A DNA stretch of 53,631 bases from Acinetobacter rudis (GTDB lineage Bacteria; Pseudomonadota; Gammaproteobacteria; Pseudomonadales; Moraxellaceae), in NCBI RefSeq assembly GCF_000829675.1, contig NZ_BBRX01000035.1, forward strand, positions 1-53,631. Direction: 5' to 3'. Positions within the stretch are counted from its first letter, which is position 1. Each line of letters opens with the position of its first letter. The position numbers and the translations under genes were made by a program. The notes beneath the pieces were generated by a model, which was given only the letters and a program-made list of their open reading frames with translations, was not told the origin of the DNA and did not search any database. Shown here in pieces: positions 36,057 to 47,273 of this stretch.

Positions 36057-37118
36057 CTATCCTTTAACTATATATGGATTTTGATTTATAACTATAGGAT
36101 CAGTGTTTTGATCATATCCAAAAATCCTAACCAATAAACGACGATTATCTTTAATCGTATCTCTACAATGCATTGTTTTAAAATTATTAATAATCAAAGT
36201 ATTTCTACTTGATAAAGATAACTTTATCGGATTAAATTTTTTAATTTTTTCTTTTAATATTTCAATAGCTTCATGGGCTATTTTAGGTGCATTTTCTGAA
36301 ACCTTAAACCTTAGAAAATTAAATTTCAACATATATGTACCATCTACATATTCTTCTATAATTTTTATATTTTTCCCTCCAGATCCTTCCCCTTCATTAA
36401 AAGAATCACTTCTTATAAAATCAAAACAATTTTCTTTTAATTGATTAATAAATTTAGGTTCTATACTGTCTATTATATTATACATTGGGATAATATTAGT
36501 TGGCTCATCTAAAGGATTCCATACAGCTGATAAAATTAAAGATGATGGTGCGGGTGAGTGCCCTTGACTATGCTGCTTAGAACAGAAGTAAGGAGTTTCT
36601 GTATGTGCACTAAGAGAAACACCTGAGTGAGAACAAGGCCTTGTACTCTTTTTAAAATTACCTACAAGCCTTATAGCTTTACCATGGTTTTCTATATCAT
36701 ATGCAAAAGATTTTTGATCAACTAATTCTAGTAAAATAGAACTTCTTGCAGCAATTAATTGTATCGTGTGAGTATTGACTAATTGTTTTTCTAAGGGTAA
36801 TTCATCAGGTAAAAATTCGTTAAACTTATTTCCATGAGAATTCAATAAATTAGAAAAAAGTAATGCTCCTATTTTTCCTTCCTTATTAAGATTCAAAATT
36901 TTCTTTTGTTCATCTGAAAGGCTTTTCTGAATAATGTTAATAAAATATCTTCTGGCTGAAAAATCCTGAATTTTATCAATCCCTCCATCTTCTACAATTT
37001 TTTCTGAAACTTCGTGAAGTAATTCACTTTGTTTATCATTAAAATTAAATAAAATATAATCTTGATTGAAAGATGATCTATCATAAAGCTTAGCTATGTT
37101 ATTCATAATTTGACTCAA
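36057..37118 (-). CDS. Clavaminate-synthase-like Fe(II)/2-oxoglutarate oxygenase
   Basis: A 353-residue TauD/CAS-type oxygenase. The HxE variant of the facial triad is present: SLSAHTETPYF (His and Glu at about 172 and 174), the strand SSLILSAVWNPLDEPTNIIP, and the distal His in KTMHCRDTIKDNRRLLVRIF (His about 315), with Arg as the 2-oxoglutarate anchor. HTE and this length are typical of free-amino-acid hydroxylases such as VioC and AsnO. Hand counts of two 60-base lines inside give 25-27% G+C against 43% in uvrC, so the gene is probably acquired. Its substrate is unknown. Confidence 0.82.
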   Translation of the reverse strand: MSQIMNNIAKLYDRSSFNQDYILFNFNDKQSELLHEVSEKIVEDGGIDKIQDFSARRYFINIIQKSLSDEQKKILNLNKEGKIGALLFSNLLNSHGNKFNEFLPDELPLEKQLVNTHTIQLIAARSSILLELVDQKSFAYDIENHGKAIRLVGNFKKSTRPCSHSGVSLSAHTETPYFCSKQHSQGHSPAPSSLILSAVWNPLDEPTNIIPMYNIIDSIEPKFINQLKENCFDFIRSDSFNEGEGSGGKNIKIIEEYVDGTYMLKFNFLRFKVSENAPKIAHEAIEILKEKIKKFNPIKLSLSSRNTLIINNFKTMHCRDTIKDNRRLLVRIFGYDQNTDPIVINQNPYIVKG

Positions 37119-37272
37119 AATTGTGACTTAGTAATCATTATTTTAGAATAATGTTTAACAATTATTAAAAATAAGAAGCTTCACTGTATTTTTTTTGTAC
37201 AAATTTTCAAATATTGAACTGACCTGTTAAGCATCCAAATTTAAGAGATAACTGGGGTGTGGGCTCATCCTA

Positions 37273-37412
37273 TTATCTAAACTTATTAAGAACTACTAGG
37301 TCAGCAATAATCTCCCCCTCTTGGCTTTCTAAGTTTCTAGCACTGAGTTTATGGTCTAATAATTTGATACTGAACATCGTGCTTAGCATAAAAAAGCTGA
37401 AGCGGCCTTCAA
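37273..37412 (-). pseudogene. Possible C-terminal remnant of a DDE transposase
   Basis: A 46-codon open stretch without its own upstream part reads VEGRFSFFMLSTMF, then LLDHKLSARNLESQEGEI, then LVVLNKFR and a stop. The pattern basic-Leu-x-Ala-Arg-x(3)-Glu-x-Gln ... Leu-Asn-Lys-Phe resembles the ends of IS5-like DDE transposases. No other part of a transposase remains. It lies between uvrC and the AT-rich gene pair. Confidence 0.35.
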
Positions 37413-37440
37413 CTCAAATACCGTCTCAATCCTTATTCAT

Positions 37441-39255
37441 TTACTCATGCAATATTTTATAAATGGTACGTGCCATAACCGCCCCCAACCCTGGAACCAA
37501 GGTTAGATCTTTTTCAGAGGCCTTCAGTACCCCCTGAATACCACCAAAATGTGTTAACAAATCACGGCGACGTTTTGGGCCAAGCCCCGGAATCACCTCT
37601 AAGACAGAACGGCCACGACTTTTGTCCCGTTTAGCTCGATGTCGGGTGATTGCAAATCGGTGTGCTTCATCTCGAACCTGTTGTATCAGATGTAGGGCTT
37701 TATGATCTTCAGGCAATTGTATTTTTGTACCATCGGTAAAGTGCAAAGTTTCTAGACCAGGTTTACGCCCTTCCCCCTTGGATACCCCGACCATAAATGC
37801 GTCTAAGCCAAGGTCTTGCATCACCTCCATGGCCATATGTAACTGACCTTTACCACCATCGATGAGTAGCAAGTCAGGTAACATAGACTTTTTATAACGT
37901 CGAGTGAGTGCTTGACGCATCGCCGCATAGTCATCTCCCCCAGTAATATCTTCAATTGCAAACTGACGATAATCGCGTTTACGCGCTCCACCACTATCAA
38001 AGACCACACATGATGCAATGGTCGCTTCACCCATAGTATGTGAAATATCAAAACATTCGATGCGATCTACTGGTCGTTGCAGCACCTGCTCTAACTGATG
38101 AAAACGCTCATTAAGTTCAAAATGATTACTCAGCTTGCCTTTAATCGCATGCTGCACATTCATTTGTGCCAGTTCTAACCACTCTGCTCGCGTTTCACGT
38201 ACCTTATGTTTGATTTGAACTTTTTGCTCAAAATGCTGACTCAATGCTTGTTCTAATTGTGCGCGATCAGTCAGCTCAACATTTACAATTAATTCAGCAG
38301 GAATTTCGTCTGCGACCTGAAAGTAAAAGTTAGCAATGAAGTCAGACATCATCTGGCTTAAATCATCATCAACCATATCGGGAAAGTAAGCTTTACCACC
38401 AAGCATCTTACCATTACGCACATGCATGATCTGCACACAAGTGACTCCGGCCATATAAGCAATCGCGAGAATATCAGCCTCACCTTTGACCGTATAAATC
38501 GCTTGCTGTGTTTGTATATCACGTAACAGTGCCAATCGATCACGATAGAAAACAGCTTTCTCAAAAGCCAAAGCTTCTGCAGCCTCCTCCATTTTGCCAA
38601 TTAATTCTTGGTTAAGCTCTTTGGTATCCCCCCGTAGAAAACGAATTGAGTTCTCTACATCCACTTTATAATCTTCTGGACTAATCAGGCCGACACAAGG
38701 TGCTGAACAGCGTTTAATTTGATATTGCAAACAAGGACGTTTACGCTGTGAGAAGTAGCTATTTTCACATTGGCGAACATTAAATAATTTTTGTAAAACC
38801 AATAAAGTGTCACGTGCATTATAAGCACTTGGATAAGGCCCAAAAAACTTACCTGCTTGATGACGCCCTTTACCACGCCCACTGGCGATACGCGGATAAG
38901 GTCGATCTGCGGAAATAAAGATATATACGTAAGACTTATCATCACGCAGCATAATATTATATGGTGGGCGATGTAGCTTAATCAGGTTCTGCTCAAGCAG
39001 TAAAGCCTCAGTCTCTGAACGCACAATCAAGGTTTCGATATCACAAATACGCGCAACTAAAGCTTGAGTCTTAGGATGTTCAATGGTTTTAACAAAATAG
39101 CTCGATACACGATTTTTTAAATTCTTCGCTTTTCCGACATAGAGTAACTCCCCATCTTTACCCAGCATTTTGTAAACACCTGGGAGCGGGGTCATATGAT
39201 TTAAAATTTTTTCAATATGTTCTCGTGCGTTCTCGTTCACAGCCAGCCTTTTCAT
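37441..39255 (-). CDS. uvrC: Excinuclease ABC subunit C
   Basis: A 604-residue nucleotide-excision-repair nuclease. It has an N-terminal GIY-YIG domain ([20 protein letters not shown], about 24-43), the Cys-rich segment [13 protein letters not shown] (about 171), a UVR motif ([20 protein letters not shown], about 213-232), the RNase-H-like C-terminal nuclease ([22 protein letters not shown]) and two helix-hairpin-helix motifs ([17 protein letters not shown] and [14 protein letters not shown]). It makes the 3' and 5' incisions with UvrAB. Confidence 0.97.
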   Translation of the reverse strand: MKRLAVNENAREHIEKILNHMTPLPGVYKMLGKDGELLYVGKAKNLKNRVSSYFVKTIEHPKTQALVARICDIETLIVRSETEALLLEQNLIKLHRPPYNIMLRDDKSYVYIFISADRPYPRIASGRGKGRHQAGKFFGPYPSAYNARDTLLVLQKLFNVRQCENSYFSQRKRPCLQYQIKRCSAPCVGLISPEDYKVDVENSIRFLRGDTKELNQELIGKMEEAAEALAFEKAVFYRDRLALLRDIQTQQAIYTVKGEADILAIAYMAGVTCVQIMHVRNGKMLGGKAYFPDMVDDDLSQMMSDFIANFYFQVADEIPAELIVNVELTDRAQLEQALSQHFEQKVQIKHKVRETRAEWLELAQMNVQHAIKGKLSNHFELNERFHQLEQVLQRPVDRIECFDISHTMGEATIASCVVFDSGGARKRDYRQFAIEDITGGDDYAAMRQALTRRYKKSMLPDLLLIDGGKGQLHMAMEVMQDLGLDAFMVGVSKGEGRKPGLETLHFTDGTKIQLPEDHKALHLIQQVRDEAHRFAITRHRAKRDKSRGRSVLEVIPGLGPKRRRDLLTHFGGIQGVLKASEKDLTLVPGLGAVMARTIYKILHE

Positions 39256-39586
39256 GAGGTTTACAGCATTATGGATGATGTGAAGGTGATCACAGCATTT
39301 TCAAGCAAAATAAATATGTTAATTCTAGACCTTTACTCAATATCTCCCTGTTTAAGAACCTACCTAAATCAAACCCATTGCAATTTACAACAGTTTAGTT
39401 CGTTCTTTTGAGCTCATCTATTGATCTCTTATTGATCAAAATGAGTGCATTCAAATAAATGCCGAATAACGCCTTTTTTTGCCGAATTTAAGTAACGAAT
39501 ATGCGTCATATTTTTTTAAATTACGACGTGAATACAAAAAGTTGTATGACACAAATACACTCTCTAACGCGATCAAGGAATGATAC
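39256..39586. other. Divergent intergenic region, no gene seen
   Basis: 331 bases between uvrC and the outer-membrane protein gene. I see no coding frame, RNA gene or strong inverted repeat. It must carry both promoters; no near-consensus pair stands out. Confidence 0.4.
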
Positions 39587-40462
39587 ATGTACGCGACTAA
39601 AACACTTCGACACTCAACTGTTGCAGTCTGCACCTTTGCTCTATTCAATCTCTCAGCCCATGCAACGGATATTGATGCAGGTGATTATGACTATGCTCCA
39701 AGCGGCACCAATCTTGCGCTGCTTTATTACCAACACGCCAACCGTGATGCGCTTTACCAAGGTAGCGATAAAGTAGCTGGAAAAAATGAATTAACATCCG
39801 ATATCGGTATTGCTCGTTATGTGCATTACATGGATATGGGGGGTATACAAATTGCCCCGCAAATTTTGGTTCCCTTTGGCCGTCTCGAAGCGGGTAAAGA
39901 TATTTCCAGTATGGGATCGAGCAGCGGTATTGGTGATGTGATCCTTGCCAATGCTTTTTTCCTCTATCATAACGCTGAGTCAAAAAGCCAATGGGGAATA
40001 ACACCCTATTTATATCTCCCCACAGGCCAGTACTCCAAACACGATGATATTAACCTAGGGGAAAATCGTTTTAAACTCACGCTACAATCGGCCTATACCA
40101 CTCGGATCACGCCTAAACTGGCTGTAGATGTCGCAGGTGATTTTACTGTCTATGGTAAAAATGATGATGCCCGAGGCGGTACGCTAAAGCAGGATGTAGG
40201 TTATCAACTACAAGCCAATACGCGCTATTTTCTCAATGATCAGCTCGATCTACGCGCTGGGGTCTCATATAGTGACGCAGGTAAAAGCAAACTTGATGGT
40301 ATTGAGAGTGCAAGCACCAAACAGAGTAAATTTTGGCTAGGGACAGCTTACTCCCCAACTCCAGCAACCAGTGTCATCTTGGCCTATGGTCGAGATATTG
40401 ATGTAGAAAATGGCTTTAAAGAAGATAACCGCATCAATTTAAGACTGATGTACGCTTTCTAA
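39587..40462 (+). CDS. SphA/MetA-type outer-membrane beta-barrel (transporter-like)
   Basis: A 291-residue exported protein with signal peptide (cleavage near LSAHATDI) and alternating beta-strand pattern ending in aromatic LRLMYAF, a classic outer-membrane C-terminus. The opening DYDYAPSGTNLALLYYQHAN and GIGDVILANAFFLYH match the phenol MetA-degradation/SphA family (PF13557) seen beside aromatic catabolic genes. Here no catabolic genes are adjacent, so its ligand is unknown. It is monocistronic with a terminator. Confidence 0.82.
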   Translation: MYATKTLRHSTVAVCTFALFNLSAHATDIDAGDYDYAPSGTNLALLYYQHANRDALYQGSDKVAGKNELTSDIGIARYVHYMDMGGIQIAPQILVPFGRLEAGKDISSMGSSSGIGDVILANAFFLYHNAESKSQWGITPYLYLPTGQYSKHDDINLGENRFKLTLQSAYTTRITPKLAVDVAGDFTVYGKNDDARGGTLKQDVGYQLQANTRYFLNDQLDLRAGVSYSDAGKSKLDGIESASTKQSKFWLGTAYSPTPATSVILAYGRDIDVENGFKEDNRINLRLMYAF

Positions 40463-40488
40463 TCTCGCTCTATTTTAAAACCTCAATC

Positions 40489-40522
40489 AAAAACGCCCGA
40501 TGAATATCATCAGGCGTTTTTT
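40489..40522 (+). terminator. Terminator between the SphA-like gene and lpxO
   Basis: AAAAACGCC(C)GATGA pairs with TCATC(A)GGCGTTTTTT; A and T runs on both sides allow use by both convergent genes. Confidence 0.88.
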
Positions 40523-40576
40523 AAACTCAGCGTCGATCTCTAAAACCTAACTCAAAACCACGGCATTAAGATGTGA

Positions 40577-41497
40577 TTAAGCTGTCATTAAATAAGGACG
40601 AATAAAGATCATGAAGAATGCCCCTAACATCAAGAACCATTTCAACACATAGTACATAGTGCGGTTGGTTTTCTTCAGTGCTTTGGCTTTTAAGCGAACT
40701 TGATAGACATAACCAAATAACTTATTGAGTGCCCCAGTACGATCTTGCTCACTGTTTGGTGAACTCGCAGCAGTCATGACATTTTTACCAAACCAATGGT
40801 TAAAATGCTGTACCAGACGACTACTCAATGGACGTTCGACATCACAAAATAAGATGATACGATTTTGCTCGGTACGATTTTCAGCGTAGTGAATATAAGT
40901 TTCATCAAAAACCACACTTTGCCCATCACGCCATGAATATTTCTGCCCATCGACATCAATAAAACAGCGGTCATCATTAGGGGTCAACAATCCTAAGTGA
41001 TAACGTAAAGAACCCGCATACGGGTCACGATGACTCACCAAGCGGCTATCTGGAGCAAGTTCAGTAAACATCGCTGCTTTAATACTTGGTAGGGTCTTTA
41101 ACAGTGCAGTGGTTTTAGGACAGAGTTCTGCTGCCGATGGGTGTGCAGTGTCATACCATTTTAGATAAAAACGTTTCCAACCTGTTTTAAAGAACGAGTT
41201 GAAACCCAAGTCATTATAACTACTTGCTGCCTTAATCCCGCCTTGCTGATAAAGTGCTTGGGCCTCATCACGAATCATTTCCCAATGATCATCCAGCACC
41301 TTTAAATCTTTAAAGTAGCGACTTTCAATATAAGGCTGATTAGGTACTTTAGAGAACAAGTACATGATAAAATTTACGGGTGCAAACAAGGTAGAATGAT
41401 CAAAAAACTGACGATAAAACGAATGTCGCACCTTTCCACGGTACTGGACATAAATCGCAGAGAGCACGAATATAGCCAGTATAATCCACTTCAACAT
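40577..41497 (-). CDS. lpxO: Lipid A 2-hydroxylase-type aspartyl/asparaginyl beta-hydroxylase
   Basis: A 306-residue membrane-anchored Fe(II)/2-oxoglutarate oxygenase. It has an N-terminal membrane helix (LKWIILAIFVLSAIYV), a C-terminal one (VLKWFLMLGAFFMIFI) and the catalytic site RLVSHRDPYAGSLRYHLGL (His-x-Asp at about 156-158) with a distal His in DETYIHYAEN and Arg in NRTEQNRIIL. LpxO hydroxylates acyl chains of lipid A, affecting resistance to cationic peptides. ATG 41497 is chosen (AGGTG upstream) over TTG 41515. Confidence 0.88.
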   Translation of the reverse strand: MLKWIILAIFVLSAIYVQYRGKVRHSFYRQFFDHSTLFAPVNFIMYLFSKVPNQPYIESRYFKDLKVLDDHWEMIRDEAQALYQQGGIKAASSYNDLGFNSFFKTGWKRFYLKWYDTAHPSAAELCPKTTALLKTLPSIKAAMFTELAPDSRLVSHRDPYAGSLRYHLGLLTPNDDRCFIDVDGQKYSWRDGQSVVFDETYIHYAENRTEQNRIILFCDVERPLSSRLVQHFNHWFGKNVMTAASSPNSEQDRTGALNKLFGYVYQVRLKAKALKKTNRTMYYVLKWFLMLGAFFMIFIRPYLMTA

Positions 41498-41819
41498 ATT
41501 AACACCTAGATACAATTCACAGACTTTACTTGATTCGCTCGCGAGATCGTTTTCGCTAAATTGTTATATATTTCAAGTAAACTCCATTCTAACATAGTGC
41601 AGCATATGAAAAAACCAACCACCTCACTCGACTCTTTTCGCATCAATTGACATTTCTGACAAATTTACACAGTAAAATTATTTTCTCATTGATTAAAAAA
41701 AATGTTTTTTAGTGATATTTTTCACAAAAAAACCTAATTTAAACATAGTGTTCTGTTTTTCTATGCTTATATAAACAAGCTCTATCAAGTAAAAGCTTCA
41801 TTCTGAGCAAATAATTTAG

Positions 41820-41857
41820 GTGACCCTTGCGTCACGGCTTGATACAACTTGTTGTAT
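41820..41857. promoter_or_regulatory. Two inverted repeats upstream of fadBA
   Basis: GTGAC-N6-GTCAC (41820-41835) is followed by ATACAA-CTTG-TTGTAT (41842-41857). Both are symmetrical and lie 115-150 bases before the fadB start, with an AT-rich TAGATATAGTTAT segment downstream that could hold the -10. They are good candidates for operators of a fatty-acid-responsive TetR or GntR regulator; the regulator is not in the window. The PsrA consensus is not matched. Confidence 0.5.
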
Positions 41858-41971
41858 TCTTTTTAGATATAGTTATCGTAAGATGAGTGAAGCATACTTG
41901 TGTGCGCAACTTGCACCACGCTAAACCAACAACATCAACGTAAAAGTCCTCCAAAAAAAGGAGATCAGGGC

Positions 41972-44125
41972 ATGATCCACGCTGGCAATGCCATTACCGT
42001 CCAGATGCTTAAGGACGGGATTGCAGAATTCCGCTTTGACTTACAAGGTGAGTCGGTCAATAAATTTAACCGCGCAACATTAGAAGATTTTCAAGCTGCG
42101 ATCCAAGCTGTTAAAGCAGATCAAAGTATTAAAGGCTTGATCGTTACAAGTGCCAAATCTACATTTATTGTGGGCGCGGACATTACTGAGTTTGGTGACA
42201 ATTTTGCTCAAGGTGAAAATGCAATCGTTGAATGGGCAATGCCTGTTCATGATATTTTCAATAGCTTCGAAGACTTAGAAATTCCTAAAGTCGCTGCAAT
42301 CAATGGCATGGCCTTGGGTGGCGGTTTTGAAATGTGTCTTGTTTGTGACTATCGTGTGATGTCAGAAGCTGCACAAGTTGGTCTACCTGAAATTAAACTC
42401 GGTATCATTCCTGGTTTTGGTGGTACGGTTCGTTTAAGCCGTATCATTGGTATCGACAACGCGATTGAATGGATCGCGATGGCTGCACCAAAACGTCCTG
42501 CAGCTGCACTTAAAGATGGTGCTGTTGATGCAGTTGTTGCAGCAGACAAATTACAAGAAGCTGCTGTACACCTTGTACAACAAGCTATTGATGGTCGTCT
42601 AGATTGGAAAACCAAACGTCAAGAGAAACTAGATCCAGTTAAACTGGATATGCTTGAGCAGATGATGGCATTTAACTCAGCGAAAGGTGTAGTCCTCGCT
42701 AAAGCCAACCCTGCACAATATCCTGCACCAAAACTAATGATCGATTCACTCCAAGCTTCGGTTACTCTGCCACGTAATGATGCACTCAAAGCAGAAGCGC
42801 AAAGCTTTGCTAAAGCAGCAGTTACTCCTCAAGCAGAAGCACTGATTGGTCTATTCTTAAATGACCAAGTGGTGAAGAAAACTTCTAAACACCATGAAAA
42901 AGGTGCTCACCCTGTCAACCAAGCTGCCGTATTAGGCGCAGGGATCATGGGTGGCGGTATTGCATACCAGTCTGCGAGTAAAGGCACACCGATTATCATG
43001 AAAGACATTGGTAATGCTCAATTAGCATTAGGTATGTCTGAAGCGAACAAGTTGTTGACTAAACAAGTTGAGCGCAAAAAATTAAAACCTGCTCAAATGG
43101 GTGACACACTTGCACGTATCCGTCCAACTTTAAGCTATGACGAGTTTAAAGAAGTCGATATCGTGATTGAAGCAGTGACTGAAAACCCTAAAGTTAAAGA
43201 AGCTGTTCTTAAAGATACTGAAAGCAAAGTACGTGATAACACCATCATTGCATCAAACACATCGACCATTTCGATTACACGTTTGGCAAAATCTTTAGCA
43301 CGCCCAGAAAACTTTGTCGGTATGCACTTCTTTAACCCAGTACACATGATGCCTTTGGTTGAAGTCATCCGCGGTGAACAAAGTTCTGAAGAAGCAGTCG
43401 CTACAACTGTAGTTTTGGCACAAAAAATGGGTAAAACCCCGATTGTTGTCAACGACTGCCCTGGTTTCTTAGTCAACCGTGTGTTGTTCCCTTACTTTGG
43501 TGCCTTCGATCTGTTATTAAAAGATGGTGCAGACTTCCAACAAGTCGACAAAGTGATGGAGAAATTCGGCTGGCCAATGGGTCCTGCTTACTTACTTGAC
43601 GTTGTCGGTATCGATACTGGTGTTCACGGCGCTGAAGTGATGTCAGAAGGTTTCCCTGATCGTATGAAACCAAGCTTTAAAGGCGCGGTTGAAATCATGT
43701 ACGAAAACAAACGCCTTGGTCAAAAGAACGATGTTGGTTTCTACAAGTACGAACTCGATCGTAAAGGTAAGAAAGCAAAAACCATCGATCCTACTGCTTA
43801 TGACGTGATTGCACCAATGGTTACTAGCGAAAAACGTGAGTTTGATGCACAAGAAATCATTGATCGCATGATGTTAGCGCTATGTAACGAAACAGTACGT
43901 TGTCTAGAAGACAATATCGTTGCTACTCCTGCAGAAGCAGATATGGCAATGATCATGGGTATTGGTTTCCCTCCATTCCGCGGTGGTCCATGCCGTTACA
44001 TCGACCAAACTGGTGTTGCTGAATATGTTGCGCTTTGCAACAAATATGCACACTTAGGCAAGGCTTATGAAGCGCCACAAATGTTGCGTGAAATGGCTGA
44101 AAATAACAAAAAATTCTACGGTTAA
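41972..44125 (+). CDS. fadB: Fatty acid oxidation complex alpha subunit
   Basis: A 717-residue multifunctional enzyme. N-terminal enoyl-CoA hydratase/isomerase domain (oxyanion loops in [12 protein letters not shown] and [12 protein letters not shown], catalytic Glu in [16 protein letters not shown]), then a 3-hydroxyacyl-CoA dehydrogenase domain with NAD fold [15 protein letters not shown] (about 317-331) and catalytic [15 protein letters not shown]. It forms the alpha2beta2 complex with FadA. ATG 41972 with GGAG eight bases upstream fits the family length; 24 upstream codons are rejected. fadA follows after 12 bases. Confidence 0.97.
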   Translation: MIHAGNAITVQMLKDGIAEFRFDLQGESVNKFNRATLEDFQAAIQAVKADQSIKGLIVTSAKSTFIVGADITEFGDNFAQGENAIVEWAMPVHDIFNSFEDLEIPKVAAINGMALGGGFEMCLVCDYRVMSEAAQVGLPEIKLGIIPGFGGTVRLSRIIGIDNAIEWIAMAAPKRPAAALKDGAVDAVVAADKLQEAAVHLVQQAIDGRLDWKTKRQEKLDPVKLDMLEQMMAFNSAKGVVLAKANPAQYPAPKLMIDSLQASVTLPRNDALKAEAQSFAKAAVTPQAEALIGLFLNDQVVKKTSKHHEKGAHPVNQAAVLGAGIMGGGIAYQSASKGTPIIMKDIGNAQLALGMSEANKLLTKQVERKKLKPAQMGDTLARIRPTLSYDEFKEVDIVIEAVTENPKVKEAVLKDTESKVRDNTIIASNTSTISITRLAKSLARPENFVGMHFFNPVHMMPLVEVIRGEQSSEEAVATTVVLAQKMGKTPIVVNDCPGFLVNRVLFPYFGAFDLLLKDGADFQQVDKVMEKFGWPMGPAYLLDVVGIDTGVHGAEVMSEGFPDRMKPSFKGAVEIMYENKRLGQKNDVGFYKYELDRKGKKAKTIDPTAYDVIAPMVTSEKREFDAQEIIDRMMLALCNETVRCLEDNIVATPAEADMAMIMGIGFPPFRGGPCRYIDQTGVAEYVALCNKYAHLGKAYEAPQMLREMAENNKKFYG

Positions 44126-44137
44126 GGAGCGACGTGA

Positions 44138-45310
<1,173 letters not shown>

Positions 45311-45326
45311 GTTTTAATTAAATACG

Positions 45327-45355
45327 AAAAATCCCCGCTGATGCGGGGATTTTTT
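45327..45355 (+). terminator. Intrinsic terminator of fadBA
   Basis: AAAAATCCCCGC and GCGGGGATTTTTT form a stem with a TGAT loop directly followed by T, 17 bases past the fadA stop. Confidence 0.93.
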
Positions 45356-45606
45356 ATTTCAAGCCAAAAACAAAAATTACATCATCTTGTACCCTATTTC
45401 GCCCACCTTTGCCAAAGGGAAAAATAAGCATTGATTATGCTCAAACTTGATCGATGCAAATAAACATAAGTCTTCATACAACTCTTTTTTTTTAGTCACT
45501 TTATTATTGAACTCAATATACAATGAGTCGTCTCCAAATTAATTTTTGCATTATCAATCAAGCCTATTTATGATCTGATAAATATTTCTAATTCAATGAC
45601 ATAATC

Positions 45607-46053
45607 ATGATCAAGAAAATTCTATTTTGTGCCAGCTTTAGCCTCATGATCATTCAAAGTGCTTGGGCTGATAATAACCATCAACTTGAAGCGCGTGTAA
45701 AAGAAAAATTAGGTACAAAAGTTCTTACTGAAAAAGAGGTCTATGCAGGCGCTGATCAAACCAATCTGCTTTATGCTCACTGTATTGGAGAAACGGCAGC
45801 AAAACTCAAAACCATGTATCCAGATATTAAGCAGCAAATCGTCATCCAAACTGTAAATGAAGCCTGTGAATATCCTGAAGACCGCTATGGTATTTATAGT
45901 ATTTTATTGGCTTCAACCATCGCCATGAAAAAGCCACTTTCAGAACGACAAGCAGCAGTATATTTAGAAAAAGAATATGAAAAAATAGGTCGTGATCAAG
46001 CCAATGCTGAACAACGTGAAGCCATCTACAAAAAACTTGGCATTATGAAATAG
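45607..46053 (+). CDS. Exported hypothetical protein
   Basis: A 148-residue protein with a clear signal peptide (MIKKILFCASFSLMIIQSAWA, cleavage before DNNH by A-x-A rule). The mature part is helical, with two cysteines (AHCIGET and NEACEY) that could form a disulfide. I do not recognise a family. No good ribosome-binding site precedes ATG 45607; the preceding 250 bases hold nothing else. Confidence 0.7.
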   Translation: MIKKILFCASFSLMIIQSAWADNNHQLEARVKEKLGTKVLTEKEVYAGADQTNLLYAHCIGETAAKLKTMYPDIKQQIVIQTVNEACEYPEDRYGIYSILLASTIAMKKPLSERQAAVYLEKEYEKIGRDQANAEQREAIYKKLGIMK

Positions 46054-46125
46054 CAAAACTATTAGGCTCAACCGATCAATCTGTCTGGTATGACACAATA
46101 CAACAGTACAACGAGTTAAAAAGTA

Positions 46126-46160
46126 CTCTCTCCTTTTAAGGAGAGAGTTAGTGAGAGGAC
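46126..46160. repeat. REP-like palindromic repeat
   Basis: CTCTCTCCTT (46126-46135) and AAGGAGAGAG (46138-46147) are exact reverse complements around TT, followed by TTAGTGAGAGGA. The CTCTCC..TTAAGGAGAG-TTAG-GTGAG layout is that of widespread gammaproteobacterial REP-type repeats. It lies between convergent genes and could also stop transcription. Confidence 0.6.
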
Positions 46161-46186
46161 TTAAGCAGCCTCTGCTTTAAAAGGGT

Positions 46187-46687
46187 TTACTTCGATAAAC
46201 CAAGCTTAGAAAAAATATCCGGCGTTAAAAAAGTTGCGATCAATTTATTTAAATCAAGATGACGAACTACACCGCGCAACTGCTTTTTCACCTCAGGATT
46301 TGAAATAATTTCTTCACCCGTTGTACGACCTAACTCCTGAAAGCTATCACCTACAGCTTGAATCCCTTCTGCTTGAATCACAGCTTTGGTTTGTACTGCA
46401 CATTGTTCAGTGATCACACGCTGTAAAACCTGTGCAAACTTTTGATCTAACTGACCCCGTTGTTCTTCAGTCACATTGCTATAAGCCTTTAAATCGGGAT
46501 GTGTAGACAACGCCACAAAGGTCCATTGTAATACTGTGGTTTTATCTGTTGCTGTAGTCGCTTTCACCAAACAATCGCTCAATTGATCTACCGTAGGACC
46601 AGCAACAGCGATTTGTGCTGTTCCCAATAGCGTTGCTGCAAGCAGCAATGGACGCATCCAAGCAACCTTGTTCTTTACTCGAGTCAT
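46187..46687 (-). CDS. Exported hypothetical protein
   Basis: A 166-residue protein with a signal peptide (basic start, LLLAATLLGTAQIAVA, cleavage before GPTV). The mature domain is helical, with two cysteines (SDCLVKA and EQCAVQT) and a C-terminal helix LIATFLTPDIFSKLG. No family is recognised. ATG 46687 is chosen because the longer form puts an unrelated stretch before the signal. Confidence 0.65.
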   Translation of the reverse strand: MTRVKNKVAWMRPLLLAATLLGTAQIAVAGPTVDQLSDCLVKATTATDKTTVLQWTFVALSTHPDLKAYSNVTEEQRGQLDQKFAQVLQRVITEQCAVQTKAVIQAEGIQAVGDSFQELGRTTGEEIISNPEVKKQLRGVVRHLDLNKLIATFLTPDIFSKLGLSK

Positions 46688-46899
46688 ATCATTCGCCTGC
46701 AACATAAAAAAATCCAATAGAAATAAAGTACTTTTTACCACAAAGCTTAGTGTTTTTATCTATACATCTCACTTCAACCTATATAACTATACATAATATA
46801 TTGATACTCATAAATTAACTTTACCCTATGGTGAGGGTTCTTATCCGCTGACAAATCCTTTAAAATTTGCTGTCCCTTTTAAATACAACAAAGAGTTTT

Positions 46900-47172
46900 A
46901 TGGACAACCGAACCGCAAAAATCATTGGTAATATTCCGAAACTCCCCATGAAATATGCAGGTATTCTTATTCCCTTTTTTCTGTCTTGTTTAATGAGTGC
47001 CATCATCTCCATGATCAATATGATCAAAAACTTAGGTTTTATAGATGGCTTCTTTGGACTTTGGCTTTCCGCTTGGCTTGTCTCTTGGATGTTTGCCTTT
47101 CCAATCGTTTTAGTGCTCCTACCTCTGGTTCGCCGACTTGTTAGTTTATTGGTGGATATGCGTACACCGTAA
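46900..47172 (+). CDS. Small DUF2798-type membrane protein
   Basis: A 90-residue protein with two hydrophobic helices (about 18-42 and 55-80). KLPMKYAGILIPFFLSCLMS followed by a short loop and FPIVLVLLPLVRRLV match the DUF2798 pattern. Function unknown. ATG 46900 has AAGAG five bases upstream; the upstream TTG at 46867 is rejected. Confidence 0.75.
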   Translation: MDNRTAKIIGNIPKLPMKYAGILIPFFLSCLMSAIISMINMIKNLGFIDGFFGLWLSAWLVSWMFAFPIVLVLLPLVRRLVSLLVDMRTP

Positions 47173-47273
47173 TAATCTTAGTCACTGAGTTTATTTAACA
47201 TTGAGTATAAAATTTTAACTGATACGTCATGATTTAACTTTATTGTATCTCCAATTGTTATGGAGTCTTTACA

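Noticed and set aside
37259..37462. 67-codon plus-strand frame next to uvrC
   Set aside because: It is antisense to the transposase-like remnant and the uvrC end, with no ribosome-binding site.
41581..41819. Small-RNA gene upstream of fadBA
   Set aside because: The region is AT-rich and lacks both a clear promoter and an intrinsic terminator.
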